In this document: piece by piece, positions 18,676 through 27,567 of the stretch | Position numbering within the stretch: position 1 is the stretch's first letter | Layout of the letters: every line of letters begins with the position of its first letter | From: PALSA-1006 sp963733265 | GTDB lineage: Bacteria > Pseudomonadota > Gammaproteobacteria > Burkholderiales > Gallionellaceae | NCBI GenBank assembly: GCA_963733265.1 | Contig: CAVTCF010000002.1 | Coordinates: forward strand, 372,001 to 436,000 | Direction of reading: 5' to 3' | DNA: 64,000 nucleotides | Program-made: the position numbers and the translations under genes | The notes under the pieces: model-generated | Told to the model about the DNA's origin: nothing | What the model saw: only the letters and a program-made list of their open reading frames with translations | Database searches by the model: none

Positions 18676-18718
18676 ATTACCCTCGAATTACATGTATATA
18701 TTTGGAATACGCAATATG

Positions 18719-19768
18719 TTAAGGCTCTATCGAAACAACAAGCACAACAAAACTGTTTGGCACGACCGCAGGTCTGGGTTTGGGTTGTTCTTTAGTTGCG
18801 GGCGGTGTTACACCAAACGATGCGCTTACCAGATAGGCACGATGTTTTTCCGAATCATAAGCCATCGTTCTTGCACCCTTTTGAGTAATCACATTTTGTG
18901 CGACAGTAAAATGATCGGGATCAATTTCTTTAACCAAAGTCAATGTGCCATCACCATTTGAGCTAAATGCAATTCCCAAATTTGCGTCAAAGCCTGCTGA
19001 ATCTGGCCCATTACCAATCGCGACCTCGGCAACAACTTTCCCGGACACAGAATCCAGTATCTCCATCTTCTTATTGGCGCAGACCGAGAAGAGCCGATTA
19101 TGTTTTTGATCAAATGCCAAACCGGTGGGTTCAGAACCATTTCCGAGCGGGAAGTTTTTGACTACTTTGTTGGTGCTGCTGTCAATAACGACGATTTCAC
19201 TTTTATCTTCGATATTTACAAAAATATTTCCCGCCTCATTGCTAACCGCAAGCTCGGGCTTTCCGGGCAAACTAATTGAACCGATCTCTTTGCGAGTGGC
19301 AACATCTATCACGGTGGCATTACTGGAACGGCCATTAAAAGCAAAAACATGCTTTGATTTTGGTTCATAAATAATCACGTCAGGATTCACCCCGCTGATT
19401 TTGATGATTTCGATTACGTTCAGCGTAGTCAGATCAAATACCGTGACAGAATTACTTTTGCCATTGCTGGTGAAACCGACATTAAATTCATCCGCAAGTG
19501 CAATTCCATGAACGCCATCCGTGCCGGGAATATCTCCCACCACTTTACCGGAATCGGCATCCAGTACTTGGACATGAGATGCACGGCTTAAAAACAGGCG
19601 ACGGTGTTTTGAGTCAAAGGTGAGCAGATCCCAGCCCCCTTCACCGCCTACATTATATTTATTGACCAGCTTGAATTGGGTACTTTCTGCTGCTTGGGCT
19701 GACTGCGCCAATTGGTAACTCAATATGCAAATTGCAAAAACAATCCGAACTAATATTTTGGTAGACAT
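18719..19768 (-). CDS. YncE-like secreted beta-propeller protein
   Basis: This 349-residue protein has a signal peptide (cleavage near AQAAES) and a YVTN-type seven-bladed propeller. Typical blades read LTFDSKHRRLFLSRASHVQVLDADSGKVVGDIPG and similar, about 42 residues each. There are no catalytic motifs. The family includes E. coli YncE, whose gene neighbours the TonB-dependent receptor gene yncD. Here too it sits beside a TonB system, 40 bp downstream of the metallophosphoesterase. A periplasmic binding or scaffold role is likely; the ligand is unknown. Confidence 0.85.
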   Translation of the reverse strand: MSTKILVRIVFAICILSYQLAQSAQAAESTQFKLVNKYNVGGEGGWDLLTFDSKHRRLFLSRASHVQVLDADSGKVVGDIPGTDGVHGIALADEFNVGFTSNGKSNSVTVFDLTTLNVIEIIKISGVNPDVIIYEPKSKHVFAFNGRSSNATVIDVATRKEIGSISLPGKPELAVSNEAGNIFVNIEDKSEIVVIDSSTNKVVKNFPLGNGSEPTGLAFDQKHNRLFSVCANKKMEILDSVSGKVVAEVAIGNGPDSAGFDANLGIAFSSNGDGTLTLVKEIDPDHFTVAQNVITQKGARTMAYDSEKHRAYLVSASFGVTPPATKEQPKPRPAVVPNSFVVLVVSIEP

Positions 19769-19808
19769 AAATCTTCCTGAGTAAAAAATTGATCCGCGCG
19801 ATATCTTG

Positions 19809-21230
19809 TTATTTTATCTGCCCCAACTCGCAATTGGAATGGCTACCTTCGATGCTGCAAGAATTGACTTGGTGCCCCTTCGTATCCCACACCTTTACAT
19901 CCCACTGATTAAAGCCTTTGCGTTCCATCGTCATAAAACCAAAACCGCTGATCCATGAACTAAAGTGTTCAACAACAGCGCCAAGTGCCGGGGTGGCTCC
20001 GGGTGGTAATTGGGCTGGAAGCGGCACCACATCTTCCATCGTTCCCGAAAATCCGGCAATGAACTGGGTTGGATGAGGGGTGGAAAAACTGACCTCCTGC
20101 CACAAGTGGACATGTCCGGACAACATGGCATTCACGCGCGGTGGCATAATCAACGGGTTAATGGCGCTGAATACCGACTGTATTCCCTGATTGCCCGGCA
20201 AAAGACTCACCTCCCCGTTCTTGTTTTTATTTGCTGTAAAACCGAGTATCGGATGGTGATTGGTCACAATATTATAGGAAACCTGTTGAGACAGCTTTTC
20301 GAGTTTGCCATACATATCGCGATATTTACGTTGCCTAATATTTCCGGACGGAATTACTCCGTTGACCGTATTTGAGGTGTCCAATATGATCAACTGCGCG
20401 TCATTGCCAAGCGGTACCGCATAAGGATCGCTGTAGTCACCGATATCGTCATTTGCGGCATCGTTACAATCACGCCCTGGCAACAAGGGTCTCGGATCGA
20501 GCATGCGCCACCAGCCCTGCCCTGCCCGTGCGCATGACTCGTGATTGCCGCGTACCATCACCCACGGAGCCGCTTTCAACAAAGATGTGCCCGGCCCAAA
20601 AAAATCGGCTTGCCAAGCATCCCAACCATACCCCCAAGGGCTACCAGCACATCCGGCCTTGTCTGCCGGACACGCATTTTCACGATATAAATTATCACCC
20701 ACATGTACAACCAGATCCGGCTTCCAGCTTGCGGCAGCGTTGGCAATCTGAGCGAATGGATAGAGATTGGCGTCGTTGCATTCCTGATAAGCATTATCAC
20801 TTTTCTTCAGGCGACAACCTGTATCTCCAATTACAACTATGCGTTTAATCTCGGCAGGCGGCAGGGGTAGAGACTGCCCACCGAGAATCACGCTCTTGGT
20901 ATTTTGCGGAATGACCTTTTCACAAGTCAGTATGTTAAACACCGATGGCTTGGAATCGGCGGGGGCTGAAAGCGTCGGGCGCAATGGCACGGTTTCCGGC
21001 GCAGCACGAACATCCATCAGAACTTCGTTGCCATCAATTCTGATGGACGGACACTTTGAATCCTCAGTCACTATCCGTGCAACTGCCACTCCATTTTCTC
21101 CCAGTACGACATAAGCACTGCGTGAATTGATTGACTTCTGATTATTTGTCGTTGCACAAGCGGATAGGAAACTTGCTAAAACAATTCCAAACATTATGCG
21201 ACTTGAGGCGACCATAAATTTTATGAACAT
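19809..21230 (-). CDS. Secreted calcineurin-like metallophosphoesterase (lipoprotein)
   Basis: This 473-residue phosphoesterase has a signal peptide and lipobox (ASFLSACATT), so it is probably membrane-anchored outside the cytoplasm. The dinuclear-metal motifs are all present: VVIGDTGCR (D-x-H variant with Gly-Cys), VVHVGDNLYR (GDxxY), VMVRGNHESC (GNHE), NHHPILGF and LSGHVHLWQ (GHxH). A 110-residue N-terminal domain precedes the catalytic core. The start at 21230 has an AAGGTG ribosome site. It lies 25 bp after tonB in the exbB-exbD-tonB operon, which suggests that it releases phosphate from esters brought to the envelope. The natural substrate is unknown. Confidence 0.88.
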   Translation of the reverse strand: MFIKFMVASSRIMFGIVLASFLSACATTNNQKSINSRSAYVVLGENGVAVARIVTEDSKCPSIRIDGNEVLMDVRAAPETVPLRPTLSAPADSKPSVFNILTCEKVIPQNTKSVILGGQSLPLPPAEIKRIVVIGDTGCRLKKSDNAYQECNDANLYPFAQIANAAASWKPDLVVHVGDNLYRENACPADKAGCAGSPWGYGWDAWQADFFGPGTSLLKAAPWVMVRGNHESCARAGQGWWRMLDPRPLLPGRDCNDAANDDIGDYSDPYAVPLGNDAQLIILDTSNTVNGVIPSGNIRQRKYRDMYGKLEKLSQQVSYNIVTNHHPILGFTANKNKNGEVSLLPGNQGIQSVFSAINPLIMPPRVNAMLSGHVHLWQEVSFSTPHPTQFIAGFSGTMEDVVPLPAQLPPGATPALGAVVEHFSSWISGFGFMTMERKGFNQWDVKVWDTKGHQVNSCSIEGSHSNCELGQIK

Positions 21231-21255
21231 TAAAGCACCTTTGAGTTTTCAAATA

Positions 21256-21873
21256 TTATTGCTTGCGGCTAAACTCGACCCAGACCTGATACACGTGGTA
21301 GGAACCTTTAAGCTCAGGCGGCGGTTCCGGGTACACGGCATTTTGAACTGCCTGCAGTGCGGCACGGTCAATCAAACCGATTCCACTTGCCGCCAACAGG
21401 CGTATTTGACTCACTGCAACATCGCGCAAGTGAAACTCAACCCTTACACGCCCGGAGAAGTGCAGGCTGACCGCTGCCGGTGGGTAGTAATGCGCCGCTT
21501 GCACGGCAGCGTGTACTTTCGCGGCATATTCGGCACTGGGTTCCGCCGGACCCACCACGGGGACCGGTGGAGGCGGCGCGGGTTCGGTAAAAGCATTCGC
21601 CTGTGCTTCAGCCACCTGTGGCAGCACGGGCTTGGGTTCCTCTTGAGGCAACTGCGGCTTTGGTTCAGGCAGTGGCTTGGGTTGGGACTTAGGCTTGGGT
21701 TGAGGCGGTTTAGGTAGCTGCGGTTCTTCATTCGCCAAAGAGATCGTAATAGAGCTCGATTGGACAGGCTTGGTTGACTCGTTGTTAGCCAAGGCGAAAG
21801 CCGCCCCCGCCAGCAAAACGAGTTCGATTGCGAACGCCAGCCCAAAGGCCTGAAATGAACTTTTTCTGGTCAC
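21256..21873 (-). CDS. tonB: TonB energy-transducing protein
   Basis: This 205-residue TonB-family protein has one N-terminal transmembrane anchor (about 8-28). A Pro/Lys/Glu/Gln-rich periplasmic spacer follows (about 50-110), then the C-terminal TonB domain: YYPPAAVSLHFSGRVRVEFHL, then IDRAALQAVQNAVYPEPPPEL. It spans the periplasm to carry proton-motive energy from ExbB/ExbD to outer-membrane receptors. It starts 3 bp after exbD's stop. The Pro-rich segment explains a long Leu/Arg-rich antisense frame. Confidence 0.93.
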   Translation of the reverse strand: MTRKSSFQAFGLAFAIELVLLAGAAFALANNESTKPVQSSSITISLANEEPQLPKPPQPKPKSQPKPLPEPKPQLPQEEPKPVLPQVAEAQANAFTEPAPPPPVPVVGPAEPSAEYAAKVHAAVQAAHYYPPAAVSLHFSGRVRVEFHLRDVAVSQIRLLAASGIGLIDRAALQAVQNAVYPEPPPELKGSYHVYQVWVEFSRKQ

Positions 21874-21876
21874 GGT

Positions 21877-22305
21877 TTAATTACTCGTCGTAGTGCGGGT
21901 TGCCAGTCCAACTTCAGTTGCCCCGCCAGCTTTGATTGCGTCTATGACACTCATTACTTGTTGTAAAGAAGAAGTATCACTACCCGCAATAGTCACCGCA
22001 GTTTTACTGCTGTCGCGTTGATGCAAAAGATCAGTTAATTGCGCAGGCGTATACGGGTGATTTTCCACCGGATAAGGACTATCTCCTTTATTCGTCACCT
22101 GCAAAGAACCATCTTTATTAATCTCAACCAATAATTTCGGATGAGGGATAGCAACGGCAGTCGAACTTGTCGGCAGCTTGGTAACATGACCGGAACTCGG
22201 AATCATGCGCAAAGTGAGCATGGCAAAAAAGACGAGCAGAAATAGCATAATGTCGATCATCGGAATGATCTCGATTCTGGCTTTGCGAGTTTCCAAATAC
22301 CTCAT
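21877..22305 (-). CDS. exbD: ExbD biopolymer transport protein
   Basis: The ATG at 22305 starts 1 bp beyond the exbB stop and has an AGGG ribosome site; an upstream in-frame Met at 22347 would overlap exbB by 41 bp. The 142-residue product has the single N-terminal membrane helix typical of ExbD/TolR. The conserved proton-binding Asp lies in IIPMIDIMLFLLVFFAM. A periplasmic domain ends in DAIKAGGATEVGLAT. It forms the motor complex with ExbB and energises TonB. Close linkage to one receptor suggests a dedicated, not housekeeping, system. Confidence 0.93.
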   Translation of the reverse strand: MRYLETRKARIEIIPMIDIMLFLLVFFAMLTLRMIPSSGHVTKLPTSSTAVAIPHPKLLVEINKDGSLQVTNKGDSPYPVENHPYTPAQLTDLLHQRDSSKTAVTIAGSDTSSLQQVMSVIDAIKAGGATEVGLATRTTTSN

Positions 22306-22306
22306 C

Positions 22307-22984
22307 TCAAGCCCTCGCCTGCGCTTGCACAAGTTCGACCGGGCCACGACCTGTTGCAGTTTTTGCGTGAGCCTTGATTTGGTCGTGCCGATTCAGCAGC
22401 ATTACTTTAATCGTTTCGAGTTGGTGCAAGATAATGCGCACGCGGGTATGCAAGGCATTGAAAAAGACCAAGCCGATCATGGCAATAAACAAGCCCGATG
22501 CGGTGGCGATTAGCGCCTCTGCAATACCCCCAGTTACTTGTGTTGCGTCGTTTTGAACATCGCCAAGTGCGTGAAAAGCGTTGAACATACCGATGATCGT
22601 ACCGAACAACCCAAGCAAGGGCGCTAACGTGATGACCGTGTCAAGCATCCACAATGCGCGGTCTAGTGTAGGCACCTCGTGCATAATCGCCTCTTCCAGA
22701 TGCCCATCAAGAGTCACCCGATCTGCGATATTGGCCGGTTCATTTTGATAAATTGTAAACAAGCGCGCATGCGGGAGTTGTGCGAGCTTTTCCGGGAGAG
22801 CCAGAGTTGCACTGTGGATATTTTCCTTCAAGTTTGCAATCAACTGTTCGCCGCCGTTTTGCATATTGGAAAGAAAGCGGGTGCGCTCGATGATTACAGT
22901 AAGCGCGACCAGCAAAAGAAGAAGCATCAGATAAAGCGTGCCACCCGATTCGTTAGCGAGAGTAAATATGTGTGATAGGTTCAT
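22307..22984 (-). CDS. exbB: ExbB proton-channel protein (MotA/TolQ/ExbB family)
   Basis: This 225-residue inner-membrane protein has three hydrophobic segments. The first is at about 15-35 (GGTLYLMLLLLLVALTVIIER). The conserved TM2 region is LDTVITLAPLLGLFGTIIGMFNAF, and TM3 is GGIAEALIATASGLFIAMIGLVFF. The latter two are the hallmark proton-path helices of the family. It is the first gene of the exbB-exbD-tonB cluster. A strong terminator after the receptor gene lies immediately upstream, so it must have its own promoter or depend on read-through. Confidence 0.94.
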   Translation of the reverse strand: MNLSHIFTLANESGGTLYLMLLLLLVALTVIIERTRFLSNMQNGGEQLIANLKENIHSATLALPEKLAQLPHARLFTIYQNEPANIADRVTLDGHLEEAIMHEVPTLDRALWMLDTVITLAPLLGLFGTIIGMFNAFHALGDVQNDATQVTGGIAEALIATASGLFIAMIGLVFFNALHTRVRIILHQLETIKVMLLNRHDQIKAHAKTATGRGPVELVQAQARA

Positions 22985-23010
22985 AGTAATACCATACTTA
23001 TTAATTTGTG

Positions 23011-23036
23011 AAAAATTCCCCGCTCATAGAGCGGGG
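23011..23036 (-). terminator. Rho-independent terminator after the TonB-dependent receptor gene
   Basis: A perfect 8-bp stem (CCCCGCTC with GAGCGGGG, loop ATA, 23018-23036) is followed on the minus strand by AATTTTT. It lies 36 bp after the receptor's stop and 27 bp before exbB's start, so it separates the two transcription units. Confidence 0.85.
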
Positions 23037-23071
23037 CAATAACTTTTATGGTTATTCAAAGCATTAAAAGG

Positions 23072-25324
23072 TTACATACTGATCGACAGGCTCAGTTGAT
23101 AGCTGCGAGTGGGTATCACAAAGTACAACGGGTCGTTTGTGACTACATCGTTGCCATTTGAAGCATATAGCCCTTGTACGTTGAAAAGATTGTTGACTTG
23201 GAACCCGATTTTCGCCTTCTTTCCCCAGCTTCCTAATTCATTTAGGGTATAGCTTGCGTTGAAGTTGGTAATCGTATACGAGTCGAAGTACAGCGGAGTG
23301 ACGCCATCTGCGGCAACACCGCTAGTACGCGCTCCTGTTTCTTTTGCCATCAGAGAAGCGTAGACCGGCCCCTGGTTATAGATCACCCCTCCAGTCATCG
23401 TATTATTGGGTACGTTGTTCAGCGCAGTGCCATTCTGGTAACTGTTGCCTCCAACCTTGGCGTTAGCAAATGCTGTTGGGTTCGTTATATTGTAGTTGAT
23501 GACGGCGTAGTTTCCGTACAAGCTGAAACCGCTGCCAACATTGTAAGTGACTTCGGCTTCAGCACCATTGAAGTTTACATTTCCCGCGTCGCCGTATACG
23601 TACACGCCATTTTGCGTGCCAATACCCTGCATCCAGTTCTTCGACACGATCTCATATACATCGCCTGAAACGGTCAGACGCTCATCCTTCCATGTTGTGC
23701 CGACCTGATAGTTGTCCGTTTCTGTTGGCATGATTGTGCTTGTATCCACATTCGGCTTTTGGAATGCCTGCATAATTGGCGCCTCGAAACCTTGGGCATA
23801 TTGTGCATAAGCGCTCCAGTTCGGCTGTATCATGTAATGCGCATCAAGGGAAGGCAACACCTTCGAGAAGGTTGATGATCCATTGTATGGGAGGCCCCCC
23901 CAACCTTGCATGATTGGCGCATCAAAGCTTCGCGTGAAGCTGGAATATTTCAGGCCGGGAGTAACGGTCAGCGCATCACTCAGCTTCCATTCGTACTGAG
24001 CGTAAGGTTGTATGGTCGTCAACGTATCATTGATCACTCTGCTGTAACCTACGTTTGGATCTAAAGCGCCATTCAAGGTCAAATCCGAACCCCATGCAGC
24101 ACGGTAGTTGTCCTGATGATCATACCAGACACCCAAATCGACTTTGCCCGGTCCCATAGGAGTCGAGGTTTTCAGCGTATCACCCCATGATCTGTAGTTC
24201 TGTACGATTGGGGATCCTGGAACATTGCTCGCGCCATAAAATGTACCGTTGCCATTTATTGTTGGGTCCGAACTGACTTGGTTAGTCCCGCCTACGTTAG
24301 TGCCTTGAAAACCGTTGTGATAATAGGCATAGGTATAGACCTTATTGTCTATCTTCCAGTCGCCCTGCTGAGTTGAAATGTCAACATATTCCATGTCGGC
24401 TGTGATGTCGTCATAGTTGTATCCAACATATGACTGACTGGTGGGATCATTGTTCAATCCAGCGTTGTAACCATACTTTTGCATATACGCAAGCGATACG
24501 CCGCCATTGTTAGCGGAGGTGTTTTGATGAAGATTGTTATGCATGGCAACAAATGTCAGCACCGTATTATCCGATACGGGTTTAACAATCTTGGCGAACA
24601 GGTTGTCGCGTTGTAATTTGTTGTTGGTTAAGAAACCATCAGAAGTCAGTTTTTCATAATCGATGAATGCACTTGCATCTCCATAATTCTTCATCAACCC
24701 GGTATCGAATTCCACACCGGCGAGTCGTGTATTGAAACTGCCGAATGTCGTGTAGGGTGTGAAAGAGGCTTCAGTAGAAGGGTTTTTGGATTTGACAGCC
24801 ATGGTGCCACCGAATGTCGTCATACCCATGTTGCTTGCATCGCCCGGGCCGCGGTCAATAACTATCTCACCGAGATCGTGAGCCATAAGGTAAGAAGTGG
24901 AGTGGTGCGTGAAGTCGTTGGAGTCTTGCCATGGAATGCCGTCGAAGGTGACGTTGAATTGTCCATCTTCAAAGCCGCGCAATGTCAGGGATTGTGACTC
25001 CATCAATCCTGGTCCATTTGGATCCATGCTGCTTACAGCGGGAGCAATGTTTACGATATCTGTAAAGTTTGAAGTAGAAGAGGCATTATGCTGGATGTAT
25101 TGCTCACTGATGATCGATTGCGGCTGAGTAGAAATCAGAGAACCTTGTGTTGGTGCTTGATACGCAGCTGACTTCTCATCTTGCGTTGCATCTACTGCAG
25201 TGCTTTGCACTGTTCCCAGATCGGTCGCATTTTCAGCAAATGCAGTATTAATACCCGTTGCCAGCAAGCTCCCGATAACCAATTGAGCAAGCAATTTTTT
25301 CTTGAAATCAAATTTTTCACGCAT
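23072..25324 (-). CDS. TonB-dependent outer-membrane receptor
   Basis: This 750-residue receptor has a signal peptide (cleavage near TAFA-EN). A TonB-box-like DLGTVQ stretch follows, then a plug domain (about 60-180) with SLTLRGFEDGQFNVTFDGIPW and IDRGPGDASNMGMTTFGGTMAV. The 22-strand barrel starts around 190. The last residues are SYQLSLSISM, so the C-terminal residue is Met rather than the usual Phe. GGGGAC before the ATG is a fair ribosome site. It is flanked by a two-component system and the ExbB/ExbD/TonB genes. No Fur-like box or cobalamin riboswitch was seen upstream. The neighbouring phosphoesterases point to a phosphorus-containing ligand, which is inference. Confidence 0.92.
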   Translation of the reverse strand: MREKFDFKKKLLAQLVIGSLLATGINTAFAENATDLGTVQSTAVDATQDEKSAAYQAPTQGSLISTQPQSIISEQYIQHNASSTSNFTDIVNIAPAVSSMDPNGPGLMESQSLTLRGFEDGQFNVTFDGIPWQDSNDFTHHSTSYLMAHDLGEIVIDRGPGDASNMGMTTFGGTMAVKSKNPSTEASFTPYTTFGSFNTRLAGVEFDTGLMKNYGDASAFIDYEKLTSDGFLTNNKLQRDNLFAKIVKPVSDNTVLTFVAMHNNLHQNTSANNGGVSLAYMQKYGYNAGLNNDPTSQSYVGYNYDDITADMEYVDISTQQGDWKIDNKVYTYAYYHNGFQGTNVGGTNQVSSDPTINGNGTFYGASNVPGSPIVQNYRSWGDTLKTSTPMGPGKVDLGVWYDHQDNYRAAWGSDLTLNGALDPNVGYSRVINDTLTTIQPYAQYEWKLSDALTVTPGLKYSSFTRSFDAPIMQGWGGLPYNGSSTFSKVLPSLDAHYMIQPNWSAYAQYAQGFEAPIMQAFQKPNVDTSTIMPTETDNYQVGTTWKDERLTVSGDVYEIVSKNWMQGIGTQNGVYVYGDAGNVNFNGAEAEVTYNVGSGFSLYGNYAVINYNITNPTAFANAKVGGNSYQNGTALNNVPNNTMTGGVIYNQGPVYASLMAKETGARTSGVAADGVTPLYFDSYTITNFNASYTLNELGSWGKKAKIGFQVNNLFNVQGLYASNGNDVVTNDPLYFVIPTRSYQLSLSISM

Positions 25325-25417
25325 TATTGTCCCCGATACAATTGTTAGATATAAAGTTAAGTTGGCAAATTATTGTGTTGTTGAAATTGCCGGCAAAAAG
25401 CGACAGCCGTTTGGCTA

Positions 25418-25438
25418 AAATTTGCTTAACGCAAATTT
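25418..25438. promoter_or_regulatory. 8-bp inverted repeat upstream of the receptor gene
   Basis: AAATTTGC and GCAAATTT are separated by 5 bases, 94-114 bp upstream of the receptor start and 118 bp after the sensor kinase stop. It could be an operator for the receptor gene. It could also be a weak AT-rich terminator of the kinase gene, since TTTTAGCC follows on the minus strand. The remainder of 25325-25555 shows no gene. Confidence 0.35.
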
Positions 25439-25555
25439 ACGTAGGCAGACTTAAATCAGAGTGAATTTTTTATTACAGTTATATTAATGCCGGGCAAGAA
25501 AATGCAAACAACCGAGGGTAACCAATTAAAACACAATATGTTCAGTTCAATATGG

Positions 25556-26887
25556 TTATGCCAAGGAATTGAAAATAACTTCAGCAATCAGGCCTGTCCT
25601 GTCTGGTCTGTTGGAAAGTTTGACTTCCGCCGATTCACGATTTGCAATTGCACTTACGATGGCAAGCCCTATACCACTTCCTTCGGAATCGCTGTTCCCC
25701 GCTCGAAAGAAACGATCAAACACTCGCGGAAGCAGCGGCTCTGGAATACCAGGCCCATTATCCACAACGGAGACAATTGCCTTATCTTCCGCAACAACAA
25801 CACTCACATCAATCTGCCCCGACTCGGGTGTATAACGAATAGCATTGTCCAAAAGGTTGTCAAACAGAATGCGAAGTTCATCCGCGTTTGCCCAAATGAA
25901 GGCTGTTTCATCGCGCGTCATACCAAGGTCAATCCTGCGCTTTTCGGCAATGGGAATAAAATCTGCAATACAAGTTTTGACGATATCTCCCAAATTTACC
26001 TTGACTCTGACCGATTGACTTTCAGCACCGTATCGAGCCATTTTCAATAGCTGTTCAACCAGATGAGTCGCACGGTGCATTCCTGACCTCAATTCACCGA
26101 CTCGTGTATCCAGATCATTTTGTGAGCGGCTATGGGATAAATTCTCAATCTGTAACTGTAGGGCGGTAAGCGGTGTACGTAATTCGTGTGCAGCATCCAT
26201 CACGAAATGACGTTGAGATTCGATAGTTTCCCGGATGCGACAAAGCAATCCATTCATTTCGGAGATCAACGGCAAAACTTCGATTGGTATACCCTCGCTT
26301 GGAAGAGGTGTCAGACTTGAAGCATCGCGTTTTGTTACTGCGTCAGTCACGTCAGAAAGTGGTTTAAGAATACGGCTGACGCCGATGACGACAAGTATCC
26401 AGGACAGTGGCAGCAAGCCTACAATTGGGAGCAATGCGGTAAGTGCAGCATTGGTTGCTATATCACGACGAACATTGTCTGATTGGGAAACCTGGACGGT
26501 GCGATCCGGATAGATCAGGGTGTAAACCCGCCATTTTTCACCCCGAAGCACAGCATCCGAATAGCCGGTAATGTAAATACGGGGAAGATCAAAATTGGGG
26601 CGTGACGAACGTACGGGTTCTTTCGATCGGATGGGTTCTTCTTCATTCCAGACTTGAATGACGAAACCATTTTCCTGGTCTGCTATGCTGTCAGCGAGAA
26701 ATTTAGCCTGCATGGAACGAAGCTGTGAACCGGTATGGACACTATCCGCAATCAAAATTAACTGGTGATCGAGAAATTCGTTCGCGGCATTCCTGGCAAT
26801 AAAATAGGAAATCCCGCCTGCCAGCAAACCTACAGCCGCCAATAGTACGATCAGCCAAACAATAAGTTGATTTTTTAGAGATCTCAC
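25556..26887 (-). CDS. Two-component sensor histidine kinase (QseC/TctE-like)
   Basis: This 443-residue class I sensor kinase has TM1 at about 8-31, a periplasmic sensor domain at about 32-145, and TM2 at about 148-170 followed by a HAMP linker. HisKA carries His234 in DAAHELRTPL. The HATPase domain has N-box LLDNAIRYTP, G1 VVDNGPGIPE, and GSGIGLAIV. The start overlaps the response regulator stop by 4 bp. The periplasmic domain is of the QseC/TctE type and gives no ligand clue. Its operon with a Pho-box-preceded phosphodiesterase suggests that it senses something linked to that enzyme. Confidence 0.93.
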   Translation of the reverse strand: MRSLKNQLIVWLIVLLAAVGLLAGGISYFIARNAANEFLDHQLILIADSVHTGSQLRSMQAKFLADSIADQENGFVIQVWNEEEPIRSKEPVRSSRPNFDLPRIYITGYSDAVLRGEKWRVYTLIYPDRTVQVSQSDNVRRDIATNAALTALLPIVGLLPLSWILVVIGVSRILKPLSDVTDAVTKRDASSLTPLPSEGIPIEVLPLISEMNGLLCRIRETIESQRHFVMDAAHELRTPLTALQLQIENLSHSRSQNDLDTRVGELRSGMHRATHLVEQLLKMARYGAESQSVRVKVNLGDIVKTCIADFIPIAEKRRIDLGMTRDETAFIWANADELRILFDNLLDNAIRYTPESGQIDVSVVVAEDKAIVSVVDNGPGIPEPLLPRVFDRFFRAGNSDSEGSGIGLAIVSAIANRESAEVKLSNRPDRTGLIAEVIFNSLA

Positions 26888-27567
26888 GACGAGTGCTTCA
26901 CGACCATCCAGCCGATTCCTCTTACGTTGCGGATAATTTCATTATCAAACTTTTTACGCAAGGCATGGATCAATACTTCCACAACATTACTCTCGACTTC
27001 ATCGGCATTCCCGTAGAGACTTTTCTCAATCTGACCCCGCGAAAAAATCATTCCGGGATGTTCAATGAGAGTACGAAGCAGGGTAAACTCCTTAACAGAC
27101 AAGGCCAGTTTTATCCCCCGGTAGGAAACTTCGTTTGTTGCCAAATTTATTGTGATCTCGCCATTGGCTAGCGTGGTCGCCTCGTTATTGCCGTGCAAGC
27201 CCAATGTTCTTAATATTCTCGCCGTTAACTCTTTAAAGCCGAATGGCTTGACCAGATAATCGTCTGCACCTTCATCCAAACCAATCACACGATCATCAAT
27301 TTCGTCGCGCGCTGTAATCACGAATATTGGCGTACGATCTCCGCGACTGCGCGTTTCTTTCAAAACGTCTAATCCTGACTTTCCCGGCAACCCCAAATCC
27401 AGCAATAGCAGATCATAGACTTTTGAGTCCAATGCCATCTGTCCCTGAATGCCATCCCTCAACCAGTCAACCTGCATTCCGGCATCGTTGAGTGCCATAG
27501 TTAGACTCTGTCCGATCATCGGGTCGTCTTCAATAAGCAGGATTGATTTGGACAAGCTCATCGTCAT
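26884..27567 (-). CDS. OmpR/PhoB-family response regulator
   Basis: This 227-residue regulator has a receiver domain (acidic pocket EDD at 13-15, phosphoacceptor Asp57 in LLLLDLGLPG, conserved VITA and KPFGFKELTAR). A winged-helix DNA-binding domain follows (about 130-225, ending VRGIGWMV). It resembles QseB/PmrA/TctD more than PhoB. Start and stop overlap both neighbours by 4 bp (ATGA), so phosphodiesterase, regulator and kinase form one coupled operon. It probably controls the adjacent receptor gene; the binding site is not identified. Confidence 0.94.
   Translation of the reverse strand: MTMSLSKSILLIEDDPMIGQSLTMALNDAGMQVDWLRDGIQGQMALDSKVYDLLLLDLGLPGKSGLDVLKETRSRGDRTPIFVITARDEIDDRVIGLDEGADDYLVKPFGFKELTARILRTLGLHGNNEATTLANGEITINLATNEVSYRGIKLALSVKEFTLLRTLIEHPGMIFSRGQIEKSLYGNADEVESNVVEVLIHALRKKFDNEIIRNVRGIGWMVVKHSS

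Noticed and set aside
21196..21717. Plus-strand frame rich in Arg, Leu and Gly
   Set aside because: It is the antisense of the Pro-rich tonB spacer and has no family features.
25325..25486. Possible cobalamin or TPP riboswitch, or Fur box, upstream of the TonB-dependent receptor
   Set aside because: No riboswitch core elements and no GATAATGATAATC-like box could be found; only the AAATTTGC inverted repeat is present.
25487..26050. Plus-strand frame of 187 codons
   Set aside because: It is antisense to the HATPase end of the sensor kinase and lacks a ribosome site.
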